From assembly GCA_900549525.1 (NCBI GenBank), contig UWSJ01000092.1, positions 1 to 6,667 of the forward strand: a stretch of 6,667 nucleotides of DNA. The letters are read 5' to 3'. Of this stretch, positions 1 to 6,300 are shown one piece after another. Both the position numbers and the translations under genes were made by a program. Below the pieces are notes generated by a model. That model was not told where the DNA came from. It saw only the letters and a list, made by a program, of their open reading frames with translations, and did not search any database. Origin of the DNA: an uncultured Coriobacteriaceae bacterium. GTDB lineage: Bacteria; Actinomycetota; Coriobacteriia; Coriobacteriales; Atopobiaceae. How positions within the stretch are numbered: the stretch's first letter is position 1; each line of letters opens with the position of its first letter.

Positions 1-10
1 GGAAATCGCA

Positions 11-86
11 GGCAACGGGGGCGCCTAGAGCACGTTTGGTCTCGTCCGCAGGCGCGCCCGCAGGCGCACGTGGCAACGGGGGCACC
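11..86. repeat. Direct repeat pair GGCAACGGGGGC(G/A)CC flanking a 12-bp tandem repeat
   Basis: The 12 bases GGCAACGGGGGC occur at 11-22 and again at 72-83. The match extends to 15 bases with one mismatch (11-25 and 72-86). Between them, CGCAGGCGCGCC (47-58) is followed directly by CGCAGGCGCACG (59-70), a tandem pair matching at 10 of 12 bases. Two short copies 61 bp apart are too few and too short for a CRISPR array. More copies could lie beyond the left edge, so the feature may be only partly visible. Confidence 0.5.
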
Positions 87-106
87 GCTCATGACCAATT
101 GGGGCA

Positions 107-241
107 CGAACTGTATGGATTCGTCGCCGCAAACTGCTCTCCGAGGGACGCTCACCCCACGTTATTCGCATTGTCACCGTGTTCGGGACCCATAGAAAGG
201 GGCCCGGAGACCGCCAGGCTCAGCTCGATCCATACGGTTCG
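107..241. repeat. Spaced inverted repeat with an internal hairpin
   Basis: CGAACTGTATGGATTCG at 107-123 reappears in reverse complement at 226-241 (CGATCCATACGGTTCG), differing by one substitution and one indel. The 102-bp interior contains a second complementary pair, TCTCCG near 137 and CGGAGA near 206. It also contains a hairpin at 184-206: CGGGACCC pairs with GGGGCCCG around the loop ATAGAAA, with one mismatch. Nested complementarity of this kind could be a structured RNA, paired protein-binding sites, or the decayed ends of a very small mobile element. No open reading frame of interest lies inside. The pairing is seen in the sequence; any function is a guess. Confidence 0.4.
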
Positions 242-267
242 AAGCGAACTCGTCATAATCGCGGTCC

Positions 268-296
268 CAGCTTGCTGTCCGGCAGGTCACAAGCTG
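268..296. repeat. Inverted repeat CAGCTTG...CAAGCTG beside the terminator
   Basis: CAGCTTG (268-274) and CAAGCTG (290-296) are a perfect 7-bp inverted repeat, with an inner CTG/CAG pair inside the 15-base loop. It lies just beyond the T tract of the terminator of the JetD-like gene. It has no T tract of its own on either strand, so it does not look like an independent intrinsic terminator. It could stabilise a 3' end or be incidental. Confidence 0.4.
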
Positions 297-297
297 C

Positions 298-349
298 AAA
301 AACGAGAGGGCCGGGCTTACGCAGTCGCACGTCCGCGCAAGCCCGGCCC
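298..349 (-). terminator. Strong rho-independent terminator of the JetD-like gene
   Basis: On the minus strand, 49 bases past the stop codon, GGGCCGGGCTT (349-339) pairs perfectly with AAGCCCGGCCC (318-308). The stem extends inward through GCGC/GCGT and GG/CT with two G-T wobbles. This gives about 17 bp closed by an 8-base loop. After the stem come TCTCG and then T5 (302-298). The five bases between stem and T tract are slightly unusual, but the very stable stem and the position straight after the gene make this a convincing terminator. The plus strand has no T tract after the stem, so it acts leftward only. Confidence 0.85.
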
Positions 350-397
350 ATCATCCCCGCAGGCAGCGCCTACGAGACACGTCACACTGCGGCAGGC

Positions 398-2209
398 TTA
401 TAGGTCAGCCTTCGTGAGGATCTCCTGCGGCACGAGGCGGTTACCGGCAATGACGTCGTGCACGTAGCCGCGCACGTCCTCAGGCAGCTCGGCGCAGAAG
501 TCATCCAACGAGCCAAACGGCACGCCTTCCTGAGCGCTGGCCTCGTTGTCGAGCGGGTTAGGGAAGCGCCGCTGGGCCCTGTGCGCCATCTCCGCGTACG
601 CCGCCACGAACGGCCGCAGCCCAAAGTTGCCCTCCGCCACGCGACGCAGGCGATCGAAGATCTGCAGACCCGCGCGGTCGAGGTCGCCCCAGTAGAGGAC
701 CTCCACCTCGTCAGCCCCGAGCGAGGCCAGAAACTCCGGCAGGCGCCGCGCGTCATCGACGAGGTAGCCATTGCCGAAGATCACGCCGTCGACGCGCTCC
801 CCAAGGATGAGACGCCGACCGTCCTCGTACATCAGCGCTCGAACGTCAAGCCAGGGATCGAGGTTCTCGGTCACGACGATCCGCATCTGAGGGCGGCGGC
901 GGGGGATGTGGTGCAGCAATCCGAGCTTGGGCTGGGCCCGATGGCACACGATGTCGGCAAGCCCCATCCTCTCGAGGAGCTTGCGCCCGTCGCCATTGTG
1001 CTCGAGGAACTTCTCGTCGCCGAACACGCGATAGGAGAGCTCGCGGCACGAGAGCGTGCCGTCACCAAGCGTGGTCTGACCCGCGAGGGCCCGGTCGAGC
1101 GCCTTGAGCTTGTCCTCGAAGAGCGTGTAGGTCTCAGGCCAGCCCAGCAGCCAGCCGTTGAGCCACAGACGCGGGTCAAGGTCGAGGATCTTGCGACGCA
1201 GCTCGGTGGCCTCGGGCGTGTGCTGCGTCACGTGCGGCACGTCAGAGAGCTCACGCGGGCCGGGGCCAAAGAGCTTGCGGGTGCCCACCTTTGCGGGGAC
1301 GTTTGACGAGGGCTTGACGGCCGCGGCCTCGTTTGCCGACGAAGCGGGCTTGGCAGGAGCAGGGTTCGCCGCCTGCCGTCTCGAGGATGCCGAAGCCTTC
1401 TTGGACGCGGGGGCCTTCGCGGGAGCGGCAGGCTTCGCAGGTGCCACGGTCTTTGCGGACACGGGAGCCTTTACGGGAGCGGCTGCCTTTACGGGCTCCG
1501 GCTCGGGCTCGCTCCCTGCCGCCGACCCTCCCCCGCGCGAGAAGAACGAGAGCAGGCCCCGGAAGGGCCCGCGCGCCGTATCGGAGGCGGCGGGTGCCAC
1601 GGCGGCGGACGCCACGGCGTCAGGTGCAGGGGCGGGCGAAGCAGCCCCGCGGCCAGCGGCCACGGCGGTATCGCGGCCGTCAACCGGGGTTACCCCGTGA
1701 CCTGTGGAAACATCTCGCCGCTCCGTCGACGCCGCGACATCGGCACGCCGCATGTGCTTGCCGCGCCCCGGCCTCTGCTCCCGCGCAGGCGCGGGCGTCC
1801 GAGCGGCCCCGAAACGCTCGGGTGACGCGGGCTTGCCAGCAGTCCCGCCGGAGTGCGCGGCACTCGACGCATCGGGCCCTGCCACGGCCTCCGCCGCACC
1901 CGCGTCATGAACCTCCGCGGCAACGTCGCCCACGGCAGACACCGGGAGCGCAAGGTGGAACCCTCCCTCCTCGGCCGCCACGAGCGCGCCCGCCCGCGCA
2001 AGGACGTCACGGGCGCTCGCACCGGCACAGCCGTAACGGCCAAGCACCGAGTCCACATCCGCCACGGAGAGCTCGTCCTTCCGCAGGCGCACGAGCCCGC
2101 TCGCGATGCCGCTCGCGTTGCTCCTGACCCCCTTGTGAGGAACCTTTGCCAGCACCTTCGCCAGCCTGATAACCATGGACTGCTCTTCGGCGGTCAGCTT
2201 CTTAGCCAC
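398..2209 (-). CDS. DUF2220 / JetD-like Toprim-domain protein with long Ala/Pro/Lys linker
   Basis: Predicted protein of 603 residues in three parts. Residues 1-90 are a small, mostly helical domain ending in a possible winged-helix-like segment. Residues 91-312 are low-complexity Ala/Pro/Gly/Lys, surely disordered. Residues 315-603 match the DUF2220 family, the C-terminal domain of Wadjet JetD. Seen there: the family-typical FGDEKFL (396-402), an acidic residue after a hydrophobic strand in VVTENLD (E448), and YWGDLDRAG with D509 and D511. These fit the Glu plus Asp-x-Asp metal site of Toprim folds, as in topoisomerase VI subunit A. In Wadjet, JetD is the putative nuclease working with the SMC-like JetABC complex on plasmid DNA; no such partner is visible here, so that role is not shown for this protein. 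It is longer than typical JetD (about 400 residues) because of the linker. GTG at 2209 is chosen because GGGAG lies 5 bases upstream; ATG at 2221 and TTG at 2224 sit in or beside a T tract and lack a site. Confidence 0.8.
   Translation of the reverse strand: MAKKLTAEEQSMVIRLAKVLAKVPHKGVRSNASGIASGLVRLRKDELSVADVDSVLGRYGCAGASARDVLARAGALVAAEEGGFHLALPVSAVGDVAAEVHDAGAAEAVAGPDASSAAHSGGTAGKPASPERFGAARTPAPAREQRPGRGKHMRRADVAASTERRDVSTGHGVTPVDGRDTAVAAGRGAASPAPAPDAVASAAVAPAASDTARGPFRGLLSFFSRGGGSAAGSEPEPEPVKAAAPVKAPVSAKTVAPAKPAAPAKAPASKKASASSRRQAANPAPAKPASSANEAAAVKPSSNVPAKVGTRKLFGPGPRELSDVPHVTQHTPEATELRRKILDLDPRLWLNGWLLGWPETYTLFEDKLKALDRALAGQTTLGDGTLSCRELSYRVFGDEKFLEHNGDGRKLLERMGLADIVCHRAQPKLGLLHHIPRRRPQMRIVVTENLDPWLDVRALMYEDGRRLILGERVDGVIFGNGYLVDDARRLPEFLASLGADEVEVLYWGDLDRAGLQIFDRLRRVAEGNFGLRPFVAAYAEMAHRAQRRFPNPLDNEASAQEGVPFGSLDDFCAELPEDVRGYVHDVIAGNRLVPQEILTKADL
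1295..1500 (-). repeat. Low-complexity Ala/Pro/Lys coding repeat in the JetD-like gene
   Basis: This stretch encodes about residues 237-306 of the JetD-like protein. It is a degenerate run of short PAKA, PVKA and PASKKA-like units, preceded by a Glu-Pro run (EPEPEP). The composition resembles the basic tails of histone H1-like and nucleoid proteins, or flexible linkers. On the DNA level, units such as TTTACGGGAGC (plus strand, near 1469 and 1488) recur, which suggests growth by slippage and likely length variation between strains. Confidence 0.6.
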
Positions 2210-2214
2210 GCGCG

Positions 2215-2219
2215 CTCCC
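2215..2219 (-). promoter_or_regulatory. Ribosome binding site fixing the GTG start of the JetD-like gene
   Basis: The minus strand reads GGGAG, then CGCGC, then GTG (2209-2207). The 5-base spacing is good. The in-frame ATG (2221) and TTG (2224) upstream have only the T tract and GGGACCC before them, with no purine-rich site. This motif therefore decides the start. Confidence 0.65.
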
Positions 2220-2222
2220 ATC

Positions 2223-2254
2223 AAAAAGGGTCCCGCCGCAAGCGACGAGGCCCC
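2223..2254 (-). terminator. Terminator-like hairpin with T5 tract between lipoprotein and JetD-like genes
   Basis: On the minus strand, GGGGCC...GGGACCC (2254-2228) folds into an imperfect stem. Three outer G-C pairs come first, then a mismatch, CCT/GGG, a bulge, and GTCG/CGGC closed by CTTG. It is followed at once by T5 (2227-2223). It lies 43 bases after the lipoprotein stop and 13 bases before the chosen GTG start. It would end the lipoprotein transcript, or act as an attenuator at the front of the JetD-like gene. The mismatch, bulge and wobbles make it weaker than the terminator at 298-349. Confidence 0.5.
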
Positions 2255-2296
2255 GAAACTTGCAACTCTTCTAGAGTACCGCAGACGCGGGCGGGT

Positions 2297-3208
2297 TTAG
2301 GCGGACAGCTGGTCCTGGAAGCTCCCGTTGCCCGAGCTCGATCCACCGTTTGAGCCAGACCCGTTGCCGGGCCCAGACCCGCCGTTGGAGCCCGAGCTGC
2401 CGTCCGGCACGCCCACGTACAGCGAGTCGATGAAGTGCTGCGCCGCGTCACCGGAGGGGTCGGGGCCCACGTAGGTAAGCGTGCACAGGTCGCCACGCGG
2501 CGTGACGGCGCTAATCACGCGCACCGTCTTCGACCCGGACCCCCAGGTGGCGTCGGTGGCGGGGCTGTCCTGAGAGCCCAGCGTCCAGTCCGACCAGTCG
2601 GACACGGAGCTGCCGTCGGTGTCGACCGAGTCCCGGATGTACCAGTGCAGGACCTCGAAGGCGTCGTCTTGGGACAGGTCGGAGGCACCCTTGCCGTCAA
2701 CCTCGGACAGCCGCACGAGCGTGAGGCGGTACTCGGAACCTTCGGTGTCGTAAGAGTCAAGCCAGGTCACCGGCACCGAGTCGGACCCGTAGGACTTGCC
2801 CGAACCAGGAGCCGTGAACGTAATCGAGGCGGTGTCCTCGGACTCGTCGGGGTCGACGGGGAACTCGGCCCCCACGCCGTAGACGCCCGCCTCCATGTAC
2901 GACCAGTCGGCAGTGCTTGTGTCGCCGGTGCTGGGACCTGTGGAGGCATCGCCGCTCCCGCCGTTGAGCAGCGGGTTCTCGTGCGTGGTGGGCGAGGTCG
3001 CGGCGGAGGCGCTCGCCGCCTCGGACGAGGCCGCCGACGTCGACGCCGCTCCGTTACCGCCCAGGCTCACGTTGACGCTGCATCCGGCAAGGGCCAGGAC
3101 GACCATCCCGGCGCCGGCCACCGCGGCAAGCGACAGACGGCGGGGCGGCGTGGGCAGACCGGCGGCAGCCGAGGTGTCAGAGACGTTCGGGTTCGAGGCT
3201 ACGCGCAC
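2297..3208 (-). CDS. Secreted lipoprotein of unrecognised family, Gly/Ser/Asn-rich tail
   Basis: About 303 residues. A signal peptide with PPRRLSLAAVAG, a hydrophobic core and the lipobox LAGC puts the lipidated Cys at residue 43, so the protein should be anchored on the outer face of the membrane. The n-region is long (about 22 residues before the RR pair); the RRLSL sequence leaves Tat export possible. After the Cys come a Ser/Ala/Gly/Asn-rich spacer to about residue 100 and an acidic globular part (about 101-264) with many Asp, Ser and Trp. I do not recognise this domain. The end is a 12-residue SGSNGG-type unit repeated twice, then FQDQLSA. GGAG at 3223-3220 overlaps an in-frame GTG at 3220, which makes that start unlikely; GTG at 3208 lies 11 bases after it and is preferred, though the spacing is long. 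It lies 180 bp downstream of the transporter stop on the same strand and could be its partner, but has its own promoter-like region. Confidence 0.8.
   Translation of the reverse strand: MRVASNPNVSDTSAAAGLPTPPRRLSLAAVAGAGMVVLALAGCSVNVSLGGNGAASTSAASSEAASASAATSPTTHENPLLNGGSGDASTGPSTGDTSTADWSYMEAGVYGVGAEFPVDPDESEDTASITFTAPGSGKSYGSDSVPVTWLDSYDTEGSEYRLTLVRLSEVDGKGASDLSQDDAFEVLHWYIRDSVDTDGSSVSDWSDWTLGSQDSPATDATWGSGSKTVRVISAVTPRGDLCTLTYVGPDPSGDAAQHFIDSLYVGVPDGSSGSNGGSGPGNGSGSNGGSSSGNGSFQDQLSA
2324..2395 (-). repeat. Tandem 36-bp coding duplication in the lipoprotein tail
   Basis: Two consecutive 36-base units (2395-2360 and 2359-2324) encode SGSNGGSGPGNG and SGSNGGSSSGNG, identical at 10 of 12 residues. 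They form a flexible Gly/Ser/Asn tail just before the C-terminus. The synonymous differences between copies suggest the duplication is not very recent. Such tails are typical flexible extensions, and copy number may vary between strains. Confidence 0.6.
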
Positions 3209-3281
3209 GGTGCAACACACTCCAAGCTCGACGGGTTGAAGAGCTGCTCTGGCACGCGGAGGCAGATGCGCGGATCCGTGG

Positions 3282-3295
3282 CGTAAGCGCTTTCA
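3282..3295 (-). promoter_or_regulatory. LacI/CcpA-type (cre-like) operator palindrome
   Basis: The minus strand reads TGAAAGCGCTTACG. This fits the LacI-family/cre consensus TGWAARCGYTWNCA at every position but the last, and is centred on the perfect 8-bp palindrome AAGCGCTT. It lies just downstream of the -10-like TACAAT (3305-3300), so it would cover the expected transcription start of the lipoprotein gene, a classic repressor position. The motif is seen; binding and the identity of the regulator are inferred. Confidence 0.45.
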
Positions 3296-3299
3296 CGGC

Positions 3300-3305
3300 A
3301 TTGTA
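3300..3305 (-). promoter_or_regulatory. Promoter -10-like box upstream of the lipoprotein gene
   Basis: TACAAT on the minus strand (3305-3300) matches five of six positions of the TATAAT consensus in an otherwise GC-rich gap. Transcription would start near 3293, leaving a leader of about 85 bases to the GTG at 3208. At 17 bases upstream the -35 position is GTCGCT, which is poor. A good TTGACA (3344-3339) is too far upstream (33 bases) to pair with it. The promoter may need an activator, or the box may be chance. Confidence 0.35.
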
Positions 3306-3333
3306 CTCGTCCCGGGCCCCACAGCGACGTAAT

Positions 3334-3351
3334 GTGCGTGTCAATTCGCAC
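3334..3351. repeat. Inverted repeat GTGCG-N8-CGCAC enclosing a TTGACA
   Basis: GTGCG (3334-3338) and CGCAC (3347-3351) are a perfect 5-bp inverted repeat with an 8-base spacer. On the minus strand the spacer contains TTGACA (3344-3339), an exact -35 consensus. No -10 box follows at 16-18 bases (TGGGGC lies there), so this is not a standard promoter. An operator half-site pair for a dimeric regulator is possible. Short GC-rich inverted repeats are also common by chance. Confidence 0.3.
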
Positions 3352-3388
3352 GTTTTCGAACGCAACCGAAACCCGGCCCGCTCCGGCC

Positions 3389-6300
3389 CTACTCGCTCCT
3401 GAGCGCCTCCACCGGGTCGCGTCTGCTGGCACCGGCGCTGGGAATGAGTCCTGCAACCACCGTGAGCAGCACCGATATGCCAATGAGCACCACAGCCGAG
3501 CCCACAGGCAGGCTCATGATGTTCGGCACGTTCTTGGCCGCGAGCACCCACGCGTTCACCGGCACCGACACCGCCACGACCACCACGATGGCAAACACGC
3601 CCGCAATAAGCCCCTCGATGAAGGTCTCGGCGTTGAAGACGCTGGCCACGTTGAGCTTGGAGGCGCCCATCGCGCGCAGGATGCCAATCTCCTTCTTGCG
3701 CTCCAGCACGCTGATGTAGGTGATGATGCCGATCATGATGGAACTCACCACGAGACTGATGCTCACGAAGGCAATGAGCACGAGCGATATGGTGTTCACG
3801 ATGTCCGTGACGCTGCCCATGACGACGCCCATGTAGTCGGTGTAGGAGATGGACTTGTCGTCCTGGCCCGCGTTGGTCATGCGCTGGTTGTAGCCGTCGA
3901 TGCTCGCGAGCACCCGCTCCTTGGCCGCGAAGTCCTTCGGGTAGATCTTGATGGACTGCGGGTTGGACTCCTCGGCGTAGCCCAGCGTCGTGAGGTTGTT
4001 GTCATAGGTGAGCCGACTCGCGTTGGCGTAGCTCGTCATGAGCGAGGTGAGGTCCTCGGCAGCCATGTTGAAGTGGATGGCGTTGGCGAAGGCACTCGGG
4101 TCGAAGGAGAACGCGCTCTGCATGTTGGCCGCAAGCTGGGCCGAGATCTTGGGGCCGAGCTGCCCCATCGTGCGCTGCATGGCGCTCGTGAGCTGGCCCT
4201 GGAGTTGGGTCGAGACGGCCGAGGCAATCTTGTCGCCCACCTGCTGGGTCACCGCCTGCAGGGTCTTTGTGAGGTAGGGCGCAAGCTGGCCCGTCACGTA
4301 GTCATCCACGATCTGTTGCACGCGCTCGCGCACGGGTTTGCCGGCGACCTTCTCCACCTGGTCGAGAATGGCCGTGGCGGCGTCGGTCTTGGCGTAGGCG
4401 GCAAGCGCGGCGGCGAGCTTCTCGCCAAAGTCGGGCGCCGTGGGGTCGAGGCCCTTGCCGTTCTGCGCCACGTAGCCCAGAAAGCCCTGCACGTACTGGC
4501 CTCCCAGCTTGGTTGCCTGCGTAAGCTGGTCGGCCGAGAGGGGCGGGTCGGTCTTGAGCCCGTCGACAATCTTGGTGAAGTCCGGCGCGGGGGCACCCGA
4601 GATGAGCGAGGCCATGTCGAGCCCGTCCGTGACGTGCGAGAGGTCGATGCTCATGCCCGAGAGGTCGAGGCCCGAGAAGTCGAAGCCCGAGAGATCGAGT
4701 CCCGCCCCCATCTTGGAGGTGTCGAGCTTGAAGGCGCCCTTGAGCGCCGCCTCGTCCACGGAGAACATGCTCGAGAGGTCCACGCCCTTCTTGGCCTCGC
4801 TCTGCAGCTCGTCAAACGACTTGCCCGTGAACACGTCCACGTCGGGGTTGGCGAGCTGCTGCTGGACGATGGGAGACGCCGCCGCGCGGGCCATGAGCTC
4901 CTCGGCGAGACCGTGCGTGTAGGCCACGCCCTGCGTGAGCGCCGAGGCCTGCGAGGTGCCGTTGGGCCTGACCACGCCCACGATCTTGAGGTCGAGCCCG
5001 CCCGCGACCTGCTGGCGCATGAAGTCCTCGTCGCCGGACATGTCTGTCCAGCCGCCCGTCTCGTCGTTCTTGCGGTAGGTGTCCGAGGGGCTCAGCACCT
5101 TGAACGTGGTGCCGAGGGCGTCGTCGTAGGCGAAGGAGACGTCCGTCTCGGGCACCTTCAGCTTGCCGTCGGCGCTCATCGTGCTGTCAACGAGGCTGCT
5201 GAGCTGGGAGGGGTCGAGGGCACCGATGCTGTAGAGCGTGTAGTCGCTGATCTTGCCGCTCTTGGTGAGCACGAGCACCGCCTCGTCGGGCGCGCTCGCC
5301 CAGCGGCCCGCCACCACGTCGTACTGCTGGTCAAGCAGCGCCTGGTCGTCGAGCATCTCGCTGAACGCCGTGGTAGAGGTCATCATCGTGCCCGCCATGG
5401 CCCCCGACGACGCGCCGCCTGCCATCGCGGTGTCCACCGAGTTGGGGCTGAGCTGGACGGGACTGTCGTCGGCCACGCCCGTCGCGGCGCTGCCGGGGGC
5501 TCGGAAGACGAGCGGGGTCACGCCGTAGTCGTACTGGATGGCGTTGACCTCGTCGGTTATGCCGTCGCCGCCCTCGTCGAGGAACTGCTTGAAGCTCGTG
5601 AGGTCGTTGGTCTTCACGCTCGCGAACATGTCCTTGAGCATCGTGGACTCGGGGATGGGCTGGGCAAGGTCGACGCCAGCGGAGCCGGAGGCGGTCGTCG
5701 CGGATGCCGTGGAGGCATCGGCGGACGCCGCGTCGCCGCCGTCAGGCATTTCTCCCCCGTCGCCCGTGAGCATGCTGGAGATGTCGTAGCTCTGTCGCGC
5801 GATCTGGAGCGGGTAGCTCGAGAGCGTGTCCTCCTCCACCTTGGCGATGTAGCCGTTCACGCCGTTGGAGAGGGCCAGGATCGCCGCGATGCCGATGATG
5901 CCGATCGAGCCCGCGAAGGCCGTCATGGCCGTACGGCCCTTCTTCGTCATGAGGTTGGTGGCCGAGAGCGCAAGCGCCGTGAGGAACCCCATCGAGGCAT
6001 GGCGACCCGGCGCCTTGGAGAGGCGTCCCTCGTCCCGCTCGGCACGGGCCTGCTCGGCGGCCAGCTCCTCCGGGCGAATGGGATTGGAGTCGTCGACCAG
6101 CCGACCGTCCTTGATGCGCACGATGCGCGTGGCGTACCGCTCGGCAAGCTGCGGGTTGTGCGTGACCATGATCACGAGCCGGTCACGGGCCACCTCGGCG
6201 AGGATGTCCATGACCTGAATGCCCGTCTCGGTGTCGAGGGCGCCGGTGGGCTCGTCGGCCAGCACGATCTCGGGGTCGTTCACGAGGGCGCGCGCGATGG

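Larger units (their letters stand above)
1..297. other. Region without a recognised gene, rich in short repeats
   Basis: I see no convincing gene here. A plus-strand frame is open from the left edge to a TAG at 193-195, and another is open from position 3 through the terminator and into the antisense of the next gene. Both read as low-complexity, Arg/Pro/Ala-rich peptides with no domain, as expected for chance frames in GC-rich DNA. A minus-strand ATG at 92-90 opens a Cys-rich frame to the window edge but has no ribosome binding site. What the stretch does hold is a 15-base direct repeat (11-25 and 72-86), a 12-base tandem repeat (47-70), a spaced inverted repeat (107-123 with 226-241), a hairpin at 184-206 and an inverted repeat at 268-296. 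I could not form a tRNA cloverleaf. It is probably intergenic; a gene end or a small structured RNA cannot be excluded. Confidence 0.5.

Noticed and set aside
11..83. Possible CRISPR repeat
   Set aside because: Only two copies of a 12-15 base unit are visible, shorter than CRISPR repeats, and the interval contains its own tandem repeat rather than a unique spacer.
1..92. Minus-strand Cys-rich frame from ATG at 92, open to the window edge
   Set aside because: Only 30 codons are visible, with no ribosome binding site before the ATG. The Cys residues come from the GC-rich repeat sequence.
226..250. GGTTCGAAG resembling a tRNA T-loop
   Set aside because: The flanking bases do not form a T stem and no acceptor or anticodon stems could be found around it.
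36..467. Plus-strand open frame at the left end
   Set aside because: It runs through the strong terminator and into the antisense of the JetD-like gene. It has no clear ribosome binding site and no domain.
458..1306. Long plus-strand open frame (282 codons) opposite the JetD-like gene
   Set aside because: It lies antisense to the conserved DUF2220 domain, shows no domain of its own and has the His/Val/Arg-rich composition of a GC-rich antisense shadow.
2435..3286. Plus-strand open frame of 283 codons opposite the lipoprotein gene
   Set aside because: Its Arg/Gly/Val-rich product has no recognisable domain, and the opposite strand encodes a clear signal peptide and lipobox.
3361..3388. Possible terminator just after the transporter stop codon
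   Set aside because: GGCC...GGCC gives only a 4-bp stem, followed by just three T residues, too weak to call.
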